The notes: generated from the letters alone by a model not told the origin. A DNA stretch of 64,000 bases from CBDFHV01 sp965247705 (GCA_965247705.1 CBDFHV010000082.1:62001-126000); one strand, 5' to 3'. Counted from the stretch's first letter, positions 53,635 through 62,864 are shown. A program made the numbers and translations.

Positions 53635-55370
53635 TGCTGAAGTATCGATAAAGCGTTGTTCCAGGCCCAATAGATCACTAGACCCGCCGGGAATCGGGCC
53701 AGCAGGAACGTGAAGACGATTGGCATCATCAGAAACACCTTGGCCTGAATGGGGTCCGCGGGTTGTGGATTCAGCTTTTGCTGAAGGAACATGGAGCCGC
53801 CCATGATCAGGGGCCAGATGCCGATCAGCAAGAAATCCGGAGGCGAGAAGGGGAGCAAGCCAAACAGATTGAAAATGGAGGTCGGATCGGGCTGCGACAG
53901 ATCCTGAATCCAGCCGTAGAAGGGGGCCTGACGCATTTCGATGGTGACGAACAGAACCTTGTAAAGGGCAAAAAAGACGGGGATCTGGATCACCATGGGC
54001 AGGCAGCCCGACGCCGGATTGGCCCCTTCCTTCTTATAGAGCGCCATCATTTCCTGGTTGAGCCGCATCTTGTCTTCACCGAACCGCTCTCGCAGTTTCA
54101 CCATCTCCGGCTGCAGCTTCTTTAGCTTGCTCATGGACCGGTAGGACTTGTTGGCCAGCGGGAAGAAGATCAGCTTGATCATCACGGTCAGCAGCAGGAT
54201 GGCGATGCCGAAGTTTCCGACCTTCTCGTTAATGTAGATCAAGACGTGGAAGATCGGCTTGGTCAGGAACCAGAACCAACCGAAGTCGATGGCCCGCCAG
54301 AATTCGGGAATCTCCAACGTTTCCTCGTACCGATCGAGAAGCGTCACTTCCTTTGCGCCGGCGAACAGGCGGCTGGTCACCGACAGGTTCCCGCCGCGCG
54401 CCACCTCCATACCGGGCCCCCGATAGTCGGACTGATAACGGTCGTTGCCGTTTGGCGCCCGGTGTACGAATCGCGTCTCCACCGGCATGTCCTGGTCGGG
54501 GATCAGGGCCGTCAGCCAGTACTTGTCGGTGAAACCCAGCCAGCCGCCGGTGGTCCGGTTGCGGATCACCCCGGGGATCTCGCGCCCGCCGTCACGCAGC
54601 ACCGCTTCCTGCGCCTCGTCGTAGTCGACCTCGCTGAGCACGCCGTCGAACACGCCCAGCATGCCTTCGTGAAGGATGAAGAACTGGGTGACTTCCGGCG
54701 TCCCGCGGCGGGCGATCAGGCCAAAGGGATGCAGGGTCACCTTACCCCCGCCGCCATTTTTCACCACTTGTGTCACCGTCAGCATGTAGTCTTGGTCGAC
54801 GGCGTAGGTACGCTCGAATCGCAGCCCCGCGCCGTTGTCCCAGCTCAGGATCACTGGCCGGTCAGGCGTCAGGGTCCTGCGACTTGCCGTCCACGGGGTG
54901 TCGGGCCCCGGTACGGGACTGTCGCCGACCGCGACCCAGCCGAATTCCGCGTAATAGCCGGTGGGACCCGAGGCCGGGGTCAGGAGGACAATCTCCGGGC
55001 TCCGCGGGTCCAGGGTCTCCCGGTAATCCGCCATGGTGAGATCGTTGAGCCGGCCGCCGATCAGGGCGATCGAGCCGTGCAGCCGCGGCGTGTTGATGCG
55101 CACCCGTGGCCCTCCGGCCCGGGAGGCCTCCGCGGGCAAGGCGGCGGCGCCGGCCGCGCCCTTCCCCACCGACGACGGAGTCCCGGGCAGATCGGGAATG
55201 TCGCTGGCCGCGTCCTTGCCCGAGGGCGCCCGAGGGTCGCCGTCGGCGGCGCCTTCCTGCTGCTCCGCCGACGGCGGGATCGGCGGCGGGGGGGCGAAAA
55301 AGGTATAGTAGGCATACATGATGAGGGCGGAGATGACGATCGCCAGGATCAGGTTGCGTTGTTCGGGCAT
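53598..55370 (-). CDS. yidC: Membrane protein insertase YidC (alphaproteobacterial form)
   Basis: The protein has 590 residues from ATG at 55370; the open frame upstream is antisense to nothing useful and was ignored. It has an N-terminal membrane helix (NLILAIVISALIMYAYYTFF), a Pro/Ala-rich linker, and a large periplasmic beta domain to about residue 350. The conserved 60KD_IMP core follows, with five further helices (NFGIAILLLTVMIKLIFFPL, the KKLQPEMVKLRERFGEDK loop, GCLPMVIQIPVFFALYKVL). It inserts and folds inner-membrane proteins alone or with SecYEG. Confidence 0.95.
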   Translation of the reverse strand: MPEQRNLILAIVISALIMYAYYTFFAPPPPIPPSAEQQEGAADGDPRAPSGKDAASDIPDLPGTPSSVGKGAAGAAALPAEASRAGGPRVRINTPRLHGSIALIGGRLNDLTMADYRETLDPRSPEIVLLTPASGPTGYYAEFGWVAVGDSPVPGPDTPWTASRRTLTPDRPVILSWDNGAGLRFERTYAVDQDYMLTVTQVVKNGGGGKVTLHPFGLIARRGTPEVTQFFILHEGMLGVFDGVLSEVDYDEAQEAVLRDGGREIPGVIRNRTTGGWLGFTDKYWLTALIPDQDMPVETRFVHRAPNGNDRYQSDYRGPGMEVARGGNLSVTSRLFAGAKEVTLLDRYEETLEIPEFWRAIDFGWFWFLTKPIFHVLIYINEKVGNFGIAILLLTVMIKLIFFPLANKSYRSMSKLKKLQPEMVKLRERFGEDKMRLNQEMMALYKKEGANPASGCLPMVIQIPVFFALYKVLFVTIEMRQAPFYGWIQDLSQPDPTSIFNLFGLLPFSPPDFLLIGIWPLIMGGSMFLQQKLNPQPADPIQAKVFLMMPIVFTFLLARFPAGLVIYWAWNNALSILQQWVIMKRMGVSV

Positions 55371-55393
55371 CGTCTCCGCCTTCCGGGCGTGGA

Positions 55394-55660
55394 TCAGCCG
55401 GACCGGCGAGCGGTCGTCTGGACGTGGCGTTGGGTTTGGGCCTCGGGAACCGGGTCCCACCCGCTCTCCGCCCAGGGGTGGCAGCGTGACAGGCGCCGCA
55501 GGGCCAGCCACAGCCCCTTGACCGGCCCGAACCGCGTCACCGCCTGTTCGGCGTAGGCCGAGCAGGTGGGAGTGTAGCGGCAGGACCCGGCCAGTACCGG
55601 CGACAGCAGCCATTGATACAGGCGAATGGTGCCCCGGATCAGGGTGACGGCGACGTTCAT
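55394..55660 (-). CDS. yidD: Membrane protein insertion efficiency factor YidD
   Basis: The protein has 88 residues. It contains the family pattern IRLYQWLLSPVLAGSCRYTPTCSAYAEQAV and the downstream RLSRCHPW, with three conserved cysteines. Its ATG overlaps the rnpA stop (ATGA), the usual coupling in this operon. It is a small peripheral factor that helps YidC-dependent insertion. Confidence 0.93.
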   Translation of the reverse strand: MNVAVTLIRGTIRLYQWLLSPVLAGSCRYTPTCSAYAEQAVTRFGPVKGLWLALRRLSRCHPWAESGWDPVPEAQTQRHVQTTARRSG

Positions 55661-56046
55661 CTTCGGTCTCCGCGCCGCTTCTCGCGGCGCTTCTGCAAAT
55701 GTTCCAGGGCCGTCCTCAGGTCTGTCTCAAGGGCGGGAAACGGCCGGGTGACCGTGTTCGCGCGGCCGACAATTACATAGTCGTAGCCCGACTCGGCCAA
55801 GTCGGGCATCACCCGTTCGACGACCGCGCGCAGGCGTCGCCGGGCCCGGTTGCGACGCACCGCGTTGCCGACCCTGCGGCTGACCGTGAAGCCGACGCGC
55901 GCTTGTGCCTCATCGCCCGTTTGTTCCTCCAATTCCTTCCGGCGCCCGGCCTGCAGAATGAGTCCCGGCGTGACCCAGCGTTGCCGGGTTGCAGCGACAC
56001 GAAGGAACTCTGAACGGCGTTTCAGGCGCCCAAGAAACGGGGCCAC
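55657..56046 (-). CDS. rnpA: Ribonuclease P protein component
   Basis: The protein has 129 residues from GTG at 56046, supported by GAGG 5 nt upstream; the longer open frame upstream is antisense-free but overlaps rpmH. The RNR motif is RRVGNAVRRNRARRRLR (about 73-89), preceded by ARVGFTVS. It binds the RNase P RNA to mature tRNA 5' ends. It starts 8 bp after the rpmH stop. Confidence 0.93.
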   Translation of the reverse strand: MAPFLGRLKRRSEFLRVAATRQRWVTPGLILQAGRRKELEEQTGDEAQARVGFTVSRRVGNAVRRNRARRRLRAVVERVMPDLAESGYDYVIVGRANTVTRPFPALETDLRTALEHLQKRREKRRGDRR

Positions 56047-56053
56047 GATAACC

Positions 56054-56188
56054 TCATGCGGACAAGCGCTTACGACCCTTCCGTCGCCGGTTCGCAATCA
56101 CCCGTCGTCCGCCCACCGTCGCCATGCGGGAGCGGAAACCGTGGCGTCGCTTGCGCACCAGTCTGCTCGGCTGAAAAGTTCGTTTCAC
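56054..56188 (-). CDS. rpmH: 50S ribosomal protein L34
   Basis: The protein has 44 residues from GTG at 56188. It begins MKRTFQPSRLVRKRRHGFRS and ends GRKRLSA, matching L34 along its length. It is highly basic. It heads the rpmH-rnpA-yidD-yidC cluster that usually lies near the origin in many bacteria, although no dnaA box cluster or dnaA is in this window. A GGGGAG lies 10 nt before the GTG. Confidence 0.95.
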   Translation of the reverse strand: MKRTFQPSRLVRKRRHGFRSRMATVGGRRVIANRRRKGRKRLSA

Positions 56189-56220
56189 GTGCCAACTACT
56201 CCCCAGGGATGCGGCACCGG

Positions 56221-56249
56221 TGTATACGGACTAGGCCCCGTGAAGTCAA
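56221..56249 (-). promoter_or_regulatory. Predicted promoter of the rpmH operon
   Basis: On the minus strand: TTGACT (56249-56244), a 17-bp spacer, TATACA (56226-56221), 32 bp before the rpmH GTG. The -35 matches 5/6 and the -10 4/6. It lies in the 69-bp gap upstream of rpmH, downstream of the exchanger gene. Confidence 0.6.
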
Positions 56250-56257
56250 CGCGCGGC

Positions 56258-57217
56258 TCAGGCAATCCCGGTGTAGAAAAGCCAGGTCGTGTAGCCGCCG
56301 TAAGCCGCCAGGAACAATAGCCCCTCGCCCCGGCTCAGTCGGCGACCGGTCAGCAGCAGGGGCAGCACGACGGCCGACGCGCCCAGCATGACCCACATGT
56401 CCACCGACAGAAAGCGCGGATTGACCGACAGCGGCTGTACCAGCGCCGTCGTCCCGACGATGCCCAGGGTATTGAAAATGTTGCTGCCGAGGACGTTGCC
56501 GATGGCCAGTTCGGCCTGACCGCGCACGGCGGCGACGATGGACGTGGCGACCTCGGGAAGCGAGGTGCCGATGGCCACCAGGGTAAGTCCGATGACGGCT
56601 TCGTCGACACCGATCGCGCGGGCGATGTCGACGGCGCCGGTGACCGTCAGCTCGGCGCCACCGATGATGGCCACCATGCCCAGGAGCGTAAGGGCCGCGG
56701 CGATACCGCCGCTCTTCGTGGTGTCGGCAACGGCTTCGGCCTCCATGCGGTGAAGCTCGGCGCTGGGGGCGTGGCGAAATCGCTCGGTCCAGTAGGAATA
56801 GGCAAGGAAGGCCACCAGGCCGGCCACCATGGAGGCTCCCGTGACGCGGTCGACCTCGCCGGTGTGGGCGATGGCCACAAGGGCGGCGGCGCAGGCCAGC
56901 ATGAACAGCCCTTCGCGCATGACGGTGCGGGTTGCGCAGACCATAGGCCGGATCACGGCGCCGATACCGAGGATCAGTAGGACATTGGCGATGTTGCTGC
57001 CGACCACGTTGCCGACGGCGAGGTCCGGCTTGCCGGAAAGCGCCGCTGTCAGCGACGTCACCAGCTCCGGCGACGAGGTGCCGAAACCGACCACCGCCAT
57101 GCCGACGAGGAGGGGCGAGAGGCCCAGCAGCCGGGCCAAAGCCACCGATCCGCGCACCAAGAACTCGCCGCCCAGCAGCAGGAGACTCAGACCGGCGACG
57201 ACGAAAAGGATGCTCAC
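56258..57217 (-). CDS. Calcium/sodium antiporter (YrbG-like, CaCA family)
   Basis: The protein has 319 residues from GTG at 57217, with GGAG 7 nt upstream. Two alpha-repeats are intact: GFGTSSPELVTSLTAAL with VGNVVGSNIANVLLILGI, and ALTLLGMVAIIGGAELTV...LTLVAIGTSLPEVATSIVAAV with IGNVLGSNIFNTLGI. About ten helices in all. It exchanges Ca2+ or Na+ across the inner membrane. It is divergent from the TVP38 operon across a 241-bp gap. Confidence 0.92.
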   Translation of the reverse strand: MSILFVVAGLSLLLLGGEFLVRGSVALARLLGLSPLLVGMAVVGFGTSSPELVTSLTAALSGKPDLAVGNVVGSNIANVLLILGIGAVIRPMVCATRTVMREGLFMLACAAALVAIAHTGEVDRVTGASMVAGLVAFLAYSYWTERFRHAPSAELHRMEAEAVADTTKSGGIAAALTLLGMVAIIGGAELTVTGAVDIARAIGVDEAVIGLTLVAIGTSLPEVATSIVAAVRGQAELAIGNVLGSNIFNTLGIVGTTALVQPLSVNPRFLSVDMWVMLGASAVVLPLLLTGRRLSRGEGLLFLAAYGGYTTWLFYTGIA

Positions 57218-57458
57218 GCGAAGGCTCCGGAAGGGCCACGGGACGGCATGGACGACCGACGCCGAGCGTGCATGCCCGAGCATGGCGCACAATGCAAGCT
57301 TCACGCGCGCCCACTTCCATGGCCGCCGGATTGCTCGCGTCATGGTCACAGGAAGGTGAGTGGCTTGCCGGGGCGCGGAGCATGGTATGATGGGCGGGCC
57401 CGTAGCCGGGGGGCGCATCGGGGCCTTGCCACTTCAGTCAAAGAGAGAATCCGGAACG

Positions 57459-58241
57459 GTGGACTCCGCCCGTCAAGAGCCGACCGCCACCGACTCCAAG
57501 CGGTTTTCTCCGTGGCGCCTGTGGCCCTTGGTGCTCGTGGCCCTTGGATTCGCCGCCTTCTTCGCCTTCGGTCTCAACGAATACCTCTCCTTCGACGCCT
57601 TGGCCAACCACCGGGAAGATCTGTTCGCCTGGCGGGAACAGCACCATGCCCTGGCGGCGGTCGTCTTCATTTTGGCCTACGCGACGATGGTGGCGCTCTC
57701 CGTTCCCGGCGCGGTGTGGATGACCATTGGCGGCGGGTTTCTGTTCGGTACCATCGTGGCCACCGCCCTGGTCATGGTTGGCGCCACCGCCGGTGCCATC
57801 CTCATTTTCCTCATCGCCCGCTATGCGCTGGCGGACTATCTGCGGGGCAAGGCCGGCGGCGCCGTGCGGCGCATGGAGCAAGGCTTTCGGGATAACGCAT
57901 TCAGCTACCTGCTGGTCCTCAGGCTGGTGCCTTTGTTTCCGTTCTGGTTGGTGAATCTGGTGCCGGCCTTCCTCGGCGTGCCCCTGGCCACGTTCGCCAT
58001 CGGGACTTTCATCGGCATCGCACCCGGTACGTTCGTCTATTCCGGCGTCGGCAACGGCCTGGGCGCCGTGATCGCCGCCGGCGGTTCGCCCGACCTGGGA
58101 ATCATCTTCGCACCTCAGGTACTGCTGCCCATCCTGGGGCTGGTCCTCCTGTCGCTGCTGCCAATCGCGTACAAACGGTATCGTGTCCGGCGGGCCGGAG
58201 ATTCGGGCACCCCGCGGAACGACGCCCCCAGCGCCCCGTGA
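57459..58241 (+). CDS. TVP38/TMEM64 (DedA-like) membrane protein
   Basis: The protein has 260 residues from GTG at 57459; earlier in-frame starts lie in the leader. The SNARE-associated domain shows YATMVALSVPGAVWMTIGGGFLFG, LIARYALADYLRGKA and FSYLLVLRLVPLFPFWLVNLVPAFLGV, giving about six helices. Family members move or sort lipids, or interact with partner oxidoreductases; TVP38 genes are often beside a MerA-like reductase, as here. A TATGAT at 57386, 73 bp upstream, may be part of the promoter. The stop overlaps the next start. Confidence 0.88.
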   Translation: MDSARQEPTATDSKRFSPWRLWPLVLVALGFAAFFAFGLNEYLSFDALANHREDLFAWREQHHALAAVVFILAYATMVALSVPGAVWMTIGGGFLFGTIVATALVMVGATAGAILIFLIARYALADYLRGKAGGAVRRMEQGFRDNAFSYLLVLRLVPLFPFWLVNLVPAFLGVPLATFAIGTFIGIAPGTFVYSGVGNGLGAVIAAGGSPDLGIIFAPQVLLPILGLVLLSLLPIAYKRYRVRRAGDSGTPRNDAPSAP

Positions 58242-59662
58242 ACGACCATCTCGAAACCGATATCTGCGTCATCGGCGCCGGGTCCGGCGGGCTGAGCGTC
58301 GCCGCCGGCGCCGTCCAGATGGGGGCGTCCGTGGTCCTGATCGAAAAGGACCGCATGGGCGGCGACTGTCTGAACTACGGCTGCGTGCCCTCGAAATCCC
58401 TGCTGGCGGCGGGTCACGCCGCCGACTCGGTCCGCGGCGCAAAACGTTTCGGCATCGACATAGGAGAGCCCGCCATGAACGGGCCCGGCGTCTACGATCA
58501 TGTACGCCGGGTGATCGCCGCCATCGAGCCCAACGATTCCGTCGAGCGGTTCGAGGCCCTGGGGGTTCGCGTGCTCAAGGGCGCCGCCCGGTTCGACGGC
58601 CCCCGGTCGGTGGTCGTGGACGGGGTTCGGGTGGCGGCCCGGCGGTTCGTCATCGCCACCGGGTCGGCGCCGGCGATCCCGCCCATCCCGGGGCTCGACA
58701 GCGTCCCCTATCTGACCAACGAGACCGTTTTCGACCGGACCGCGCTGCCCGGTCACCTGCTGGTCGTCGGTGGCGGGCCCATCGGCATCGAGTTGGCCCA
58801 GGCCCATCGGCAGTTGGGATGCCCGGTGACGGTGCTGGAAATGGATACCCTTCTCGCCAACGATGACCCGGAACTCGTGGACGTCGTCCGCGATCGCCTG
58901 CGGCGGGAGGGGGTCGATCTACGGGAAGGGGTCCGGGTCGTGGGCGTGCGCACCCACGGCGAAGGTGTCGTCGTCACCCTCGTCGAGGGAGAACGGGAAA
59001 CCACGCTTGAAGGTTCCCACCTGCTGGTGGCGACGGGGCGGCGCCCCAACGTCGGCGAACTCGATCTGGAGCAGGCCGGCATCGCCCGTGACCCCGGTGG
59101 CATTCGCACGGACCGTGGTTTGCGCACCACCAACCGGCGGGTCTACGCCATCGGCGACGCGGCCGGCGGCCCGCAGTTCACCCACGTCGCCGCCTACCAT
59201 GCCGGCATCGTGCTGCGCAGCGCCCTCTTCCGACTGCCGGCGCGGGCGGACCATGGCGCCGTTCCCCGGGTGACCTACACCGACCCGGAACTGGCCCAGG
59301 TCGGCAAGACGGAGGCGGAGGCCCGGGACGCGGGGCTCGACTTCAGGGTGCTGCGCTGGCCGTTCGCGGAGAACGACCGGGCTCAGGCGGAACGGATGAC
59401 CGACGGCCTGGCCAAGGTGATCGTCTCGCCGCGCGGGGGGGTTATCGGGGCGGGCATCGTCGGCGCCCGGGCCGGAGAGCTGATCCAGACCTGGTGCCTG
59501 GCCCTGGCGAAGGGCCTGAAAGTGGGCGCGATCGCAGGTCTGGTGGTGCCGTACCCAACCTTGGTCGAAGTGAACAAGCGGGCCGCCGGCAGCTTCTATA
59601 CGCCGACTCTGTTCGGCCCGCGCACCCGCTGGCTGGTCCGGCTGCTGCGCCGGTTGGGATGA
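58238..59662 (+). CDS. MerA/Lpd-like FAD-dependent disulfide oxidoreductase
   Basis: The protein has 474 residues from GTG at 58238 (GTGA overlap). FAD site CVIGAGSGGLS; redox disulfide GGDCLNYGCVPSK (C44, C49); NAD(P)H site VVGGGPIGIELAQ; second FAD site RRVYAIGDAAGG; and a dimerisation domain with VPYPTLVEVNKRA, where Tyr replaces the His of the usual HPT motif. There is no C-terminal vicinal cysteine pair, so mercuric reduction is unlikely. It is linked to the TVP38 gene; the real substrate is unknown. Confidence 0.88.
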   Translation: MNDHLETDICVIGAGSGGLSVAAGAVQMGASVVLIEKDRMGGDCLNYGCVPSKSLLAAGHAADSVRGAKRFGIDIGEPAMNGPGVYDHVRRVIAAIEPNDSVERFEALGVRVLKGAARFDGPRSVVVDGVRVAARRFVIATGSAPAIPPIPGLDSVPYLTNETVFDRTALPGHLLVVGGGPIGIELAQAHRQLGCPVTVLEMDTLLANDDPELVDVVRDRLRREGVDLREGVRVVGVRTHGEGVVVTLVEGERETTLEGSHLLVATGRRPNVGELDLEQAGIARDPGGIRTDRGLRTTNRRVYAIGDAAGGPQFTHVAAYHAGIVLRSALFRLPARADHGAVPRVTYTDPELAQVGKTEAEARDAGLDFRVLRWPFAENDRAQAERMTDGLAKVIVSPRGGVIGAGIVGARAGELIQTWCLALAKGLKVGAIAGLVVPYPTLVEVNKRAAGSFYTPTLFGPRTRWLVRLLRRLG

Positions 59663-60339
59663 CCGGCCTTCTAGTTCTTGACTTCGACGGGGTCGTTGCG
59701 GACAGCGAAGTTCTGGCCAACGACGTGCTTGCCCAAATCGTGACGGAGCTTGGAGTGCCGACAACCCTGGAAGATTCCTATGACCGGTACATGGGCAAGA
59801 GGTTCTCCGAGGTGATCGATGCCATCGAGGCATCCGTGGGGCGACCGCTACCGCCGGATTTTCCAGCCATGTTCCAATCGCGCACCCTGCGCAAATTTCG
59901 CAAAGAGCTGCGGGCCGTGGACGGTGTGTATGCCTACATTCACGCCTTCGACCACATCCCCAAATGCATTGCGTCGTCTTCCGCACCGGACCGTCTGACC
60001 ATAAGCTTGGAATTGCTCCAGCTACGAGACGCGTTTGGCCCCCACGTCTATAGCGCTTCGTCGGTATCGCGCGGCAAACCGCATCCGGACATCTTTCTCC
60101 ATGCGGCGGAACAGATGGGCATTGCGCCATCCAACGCGGTCGTCATCGAGGATAGCGTTGGCGGCGTTCAAGGCGGCATCGCCGCCGGCATGACGGTTAT
60201 CGGACTGCTGGCTGCTTCACATATCCAGGATGGTCATGGCGCCAACCTGCGCCAGGCCGGCGCCCATTACGTGGCATCCACCTTCGTGGAGGCGGAAGAG
60301 ATCACCCATAGCGTGCTCGCCGCATTGGAATTCGACTGA
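59659..60339 (+). CDS. HAD-family phosphatase (beta-phosphoglucomutase/phosphoglycolate phosphatase-like)
   Basis: The protein has 226 residues from ATG at 59659, overlapping the reductase stop. HAD motif I is LLVLDFDGVVADSE (D8, D10), motif II IASSSA, motif III SRGKPHPDIFL, and motif IV VVIEDSVGGVQGGIAAGM. A helical cap (about 20-85) gives subfamily I. The substrate could be a sugar phosphate or phosphoglycolate. It is the last gene of the three-gene run from 57459. Confidence 0.88.
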   Translation: MTGLLVLDFDGVVADSEVLANDVLAQIVTELGVPTTLEDSYDRYMGKRFSEVIDAIEASVGRPLPPDFPAMFQSRTLRKFRKELRAVDGVYAYIHAFDHIPKCIASSSAPDRLTISLELLQLRDAFGPHVYSASSVSRGKPHPDIFLHAAEQMGIAPSNAVVIEDSVGGVQGGIAAGMTVIGLLAASHIQDGHGANLRQAGAHYVASTFVEAEEITHSVLAALEFD

Positions 60340-60423
60340 TATCGACACGATGCTTCAACCCGAGACACCTCCTGCCCCGCACGCCCCCCGATGCGCGCGG
60401 CGGCGTGGTATAGTCGCGCCGAC

Positions 60424-61836
60424 ATGACCGCAGAGAGTTCATCCGGGGCCGGTTCCCCCTTGGGGCTTTCCGCCCGTCTGCTGGTGCTGACGATAGGCTT
60501 CGTCATGCTCAGCGAGGTGCTGATCTACGCGCCCTCCATCGCCCGTTTCCGCACGGTGTACCTGGAGGAACATATCGCCGAGGCGCATCTGGCCACCCTT
60601 GCCCTCGATGAAAACTACGGGGTCACGCCGACCCGCATGCTGGAGCGGGAGTTCCTGGCCCGGGTCGGTGCCTATGGCATCGTGCTCCGCCATCCCGAGC
60701 GCAAGGTGCTCATGCTGAGCGACGACATGCCGCCCATGGCCGAAGTGGCGTTCGATCTCAGGGACGACAGCTGGCTGACGATGTTGCTGGACGCCTTTGC
60801 CGCCCTTGGCCAGACGGAGAACCGGGTCATGCGGGTGATGGGCGTGGCCCCGCACGCTTCCGGCGTCCTGGTCGAAGTGGTCATGGACGAAGCGCCCATG
60901 GTCGAGGAAATGTACGCCTATTCCGGCCGCATCCTGTCGTTGTCCATCGTCATCTCGCTGCTGACGGCGGTGCTGGTTTACTTCAGCCTGCAATGGCTGA
61001 TGGTGCGGCCCATGACGCGGATCATCGACAGTATCACCGCCTTTCGCCAGGACCCGGAGGAAGCGGGTCCGGTGATCGCCCCCAGCGGCCGCGGCGACGA
61101 GATTGGAATCGCCGAGCGGGAACTGGAAGCCATGCAGCAGGCACTGCGCGCCTCGCTGCGCCAGAAGACGCGCCTCGCCACCCTCGGCGCGGCGGTGGCC
61201 AAGATAAATCACGACTTGCGCAACAGCTTGGCCACGGCGGTGCTGGTGTCCGACCGCCTGGCCGACATCGACGATCCCGAGGTCAAGCGGGTCACGCCGC
61301 GCCTTTACGAGGCCATCGACCGGGCGGTGCGCCTGTGCGGGCAGACCCTGAGCTTCGTCAGCGACTCCGGCGCCGATGTGGCCACCACCCCCGTGCGCCT
61401 GCGGGCGCTGGTCGACGATGTGGGCGAGGCGGTGCGCGCGGCGGCGCGCCCGGAATTGACCTGGGAGAACCTGGTCGCGGAGGATCTGGAGGCGGAAGTG
61501 GACCGGGAACAGCTGTTCCGGGCGCTGATCAATCTGGGTACCAACGCCGCCGAGGCCAAGGCCTCCAGAGTCGAAATCCAGGCCCGGATCGAGGGTCCGT
61601 TCCTCCACCTCGACATGGTCGACAACGGCCCCGGCCTGGCGCCGAAAGCGCGGGAGAAGCTGTTTCAACCCTTTGCCAGTTCGGCCCGCAAAGGGGGCAC
61701 CGGCCTGGGCCTGGTGATCGCGCGCGATATCATCAAGTCCCACGGCGGCGATCTGGTTCTGCTGCACACCGGCGACGACGGTACGACCTTCAGCCTCCTG
61801 TTGCCCGTGGTGCCCCGGGTTCGGCAAGCGGCATGA
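60424..61836 (+). CDS. Membrane sensor histidine kinase
   Basis: The protein has 470 residues from ATG at 60424. Two membrane helices (about 18-38 and 168-190) flank a periplasmic sensor domain, then a HAMP-like linker (QWLMVRPMTRIIDSITAFRQDP). The phosphoacceptor is H263 in AKINHDLRNSLATAVL. The ATPase has N in INLGTNAAEAKA, DNGPGLAPKAREKLFQPF and GGTGLGLVIARDI. It is complete. No response regulator lies in the window. A TATAGT 10 bp before the ATG hints at a near-leaderless transcript. Confidence 0.9.
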   Translation: MTAESSSGAGSPLGLSARLLVLTIGFVMLSEVLIYAPSIARFRTVYLEEHIAEAHLATLALDENYGVTPTRMLEREFLARVGAYGIVLRHPERKVLMLSDDMPPMAEVAFDLRDDSWLTMLLDAFAALGQTENRVMRVMGVAPHASGVLVEVVMDEAPMVEEMYAYSGRILSLSIVISLLTAVLVYFSLQWLMVRPMTRIIDSITAFRQDPEEAGPVIAPSGRGDEIGIAERELEAMQQALRASLRQKTRLATLGAAVAKINHDLRNSLATAVLVSDRLADIDDPEVKRVTPRLYEAIDRAVRLCGQTLSFVSDSGADVATTPVRLRALVDDVGEAVRAAARPELTWENLVAEDLEAEVDREQLFRALINLGTNAAEAKASRVEIQARIEGPFLHLDMVDNGPGLAPKAREKLFQPFASSARKGGTGLGLVIARDIIKSHGGDLVLLHTGDDGTTFSLLLPVVPRVRQAA

Positions 61837-61843
61837 CGGATGG

Positions 61844-61871
61844 TTGAACGGTTGCCCGGTTTTGATAGGCT
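61844..61871 (+). promoter_or_regulatory. Candidate promoter of the 58-residue membrane protein gene
   Basis: TTGAAC (61844-61849), a 16-bp spacer, TAGGCT (61866-61871), 42 bp before the ATG. This is a pattern match only; the -10 is weak. Confidence 0.3.
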
Positions 61872-61913
61872 GCGCGGCGCCGGCACGGGCCGGCTTACTG
61901 GGAGGAGTGCGCG

Positions 61914-62090
61914 ATGGGTTCGTTTGAACGTTGGATCGTCGGCGCCATGGTCGGCGTTCTGGGCCTCGTCGCCCTGGTCATGGCCGGGAACGCCCATGAC
62001 GACGGCATGCACGTGGCCGGCCTGGTCTTCTTCATCGGCCCCGTTCTGTTCGAGTTTCGCCTGATCGCGACCGCAACCCGCGACGACTAG
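61914..62090 (+). CDS. Small membrane protein, 58 residues
   Basis: The ATG is preceded by GGGAGGAG at an ideal spacing. The product is 58 residues with two hydrophobic helices (about 8-25, IVGAMVGVLGLVALVMAG, and 33-48, HVAGLVFFIGPVLFEF) around a short polar turn containing AHDDGMH. It may be a small subunit or regulator of a membrane complex. The family name is not known to me; the pattern is seen in alphaproteobacterial small proteins. It is followed 13 bp later by the frameshifted methyltransferase gene. Confidence 0.65.
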   Translation: MGSFERWIVGAMVGVLGLVALVMAGNAHDDGMHVAGLVFFIGPVLFEFRLIATATRDD

Positions 62091-62103
62091 TGGCGGCCTT
62101 TCC

Positions 62104-62864
62104 GTGAGCGCCTGGGACCCCACCCAGTACCTGAAGTTCGCCGGGCCGAGGCTGCGGCCGGCCATGGATCTGGTTAACCGAGTGGAGGTGGAGGCGCCGG
62201 CCAGCATCTACGATCTCGGATGCGGCACCGGTGCCCTGCCCGGCTTTTGACGGCCCGCTGGCCGGCGGCCACCGTGACCGGCGTGGATTCGTCTCCCGAC
62301 ATGCTGTCCCGGGCGGACGAGCCGGGCGTGCGATGGCAACGGGCGGACCTGAACAACTGGACGCCGGAAATGCCCGCTGACCTGATCGTGTCCAACGCCG
62401 CGCTCCAATGGCTCGGCGATCACGCGGCCCTGTTGCCGCGGCTTTTGGAAGCCCTGGCCCCCGATGGCGTTCTGGCCGTGCAGATGCCGTGCAACTTCGG
62501 CCAGCCGTCCCATACGTCGATCGTGGCGGCGGCCGAGGAATCGGGACTGATGGAACTCGTCGTGCCTCACCTGCTGATCGACCCGGTGGCGGAATCGGGG
62601 TTCTACTACGACTTGCTGGCGCCCTGCTGCGCGGACCTGGACATGTGGGAAACCGTGTACGTTCACCGCCTGGAAGGCGATCATCCGGTGGTGGAATGGA
62701 CCAAGGGCACGGTCCTGGCACCGGTGCTTCAGGCCCTTTCCCCGGAGCAAGGCCAGCGGCTGCAAGCCGCCTACACGGCCCGGGTGGACGCCGCCTATCC
62801 GCCCCGTGCCGATGGAGTCACCCTGTTCCCGTTCCGGCGTCTTTTCTTCGTCGCCCGACGGTGA
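62104..62864 (+). pseudogene. Trans-aconitate 2-methyltransferase-like gene with a frameshift
   Basis: GTG at 62104 opens SAWDPTQYLKFAGPRLRPAM..., the expected N-terminus, up to the SAM motif I IYDLGCGTGA. There the frame stops (TGA 62248). The homologous sequence continues in another frame as RLLTARWPAATVTGVDSSPD... to 62864, so one base seems to be missing within GTGCCCTGCCCGG (about 62231-62243). The rest keeps the family blocks SNAALQWLGDH and MPCNFGQPSH. Either the gene is inactive or the assembly has a single-base error in a C-rich run. Confidence 0.8.

Noticed and set aside
60386..60414. Promoter for the histidine kinase with TATAGT -10
   Set aside because: The -10 is good but no acceptable -35 is present at 16-18 bp.
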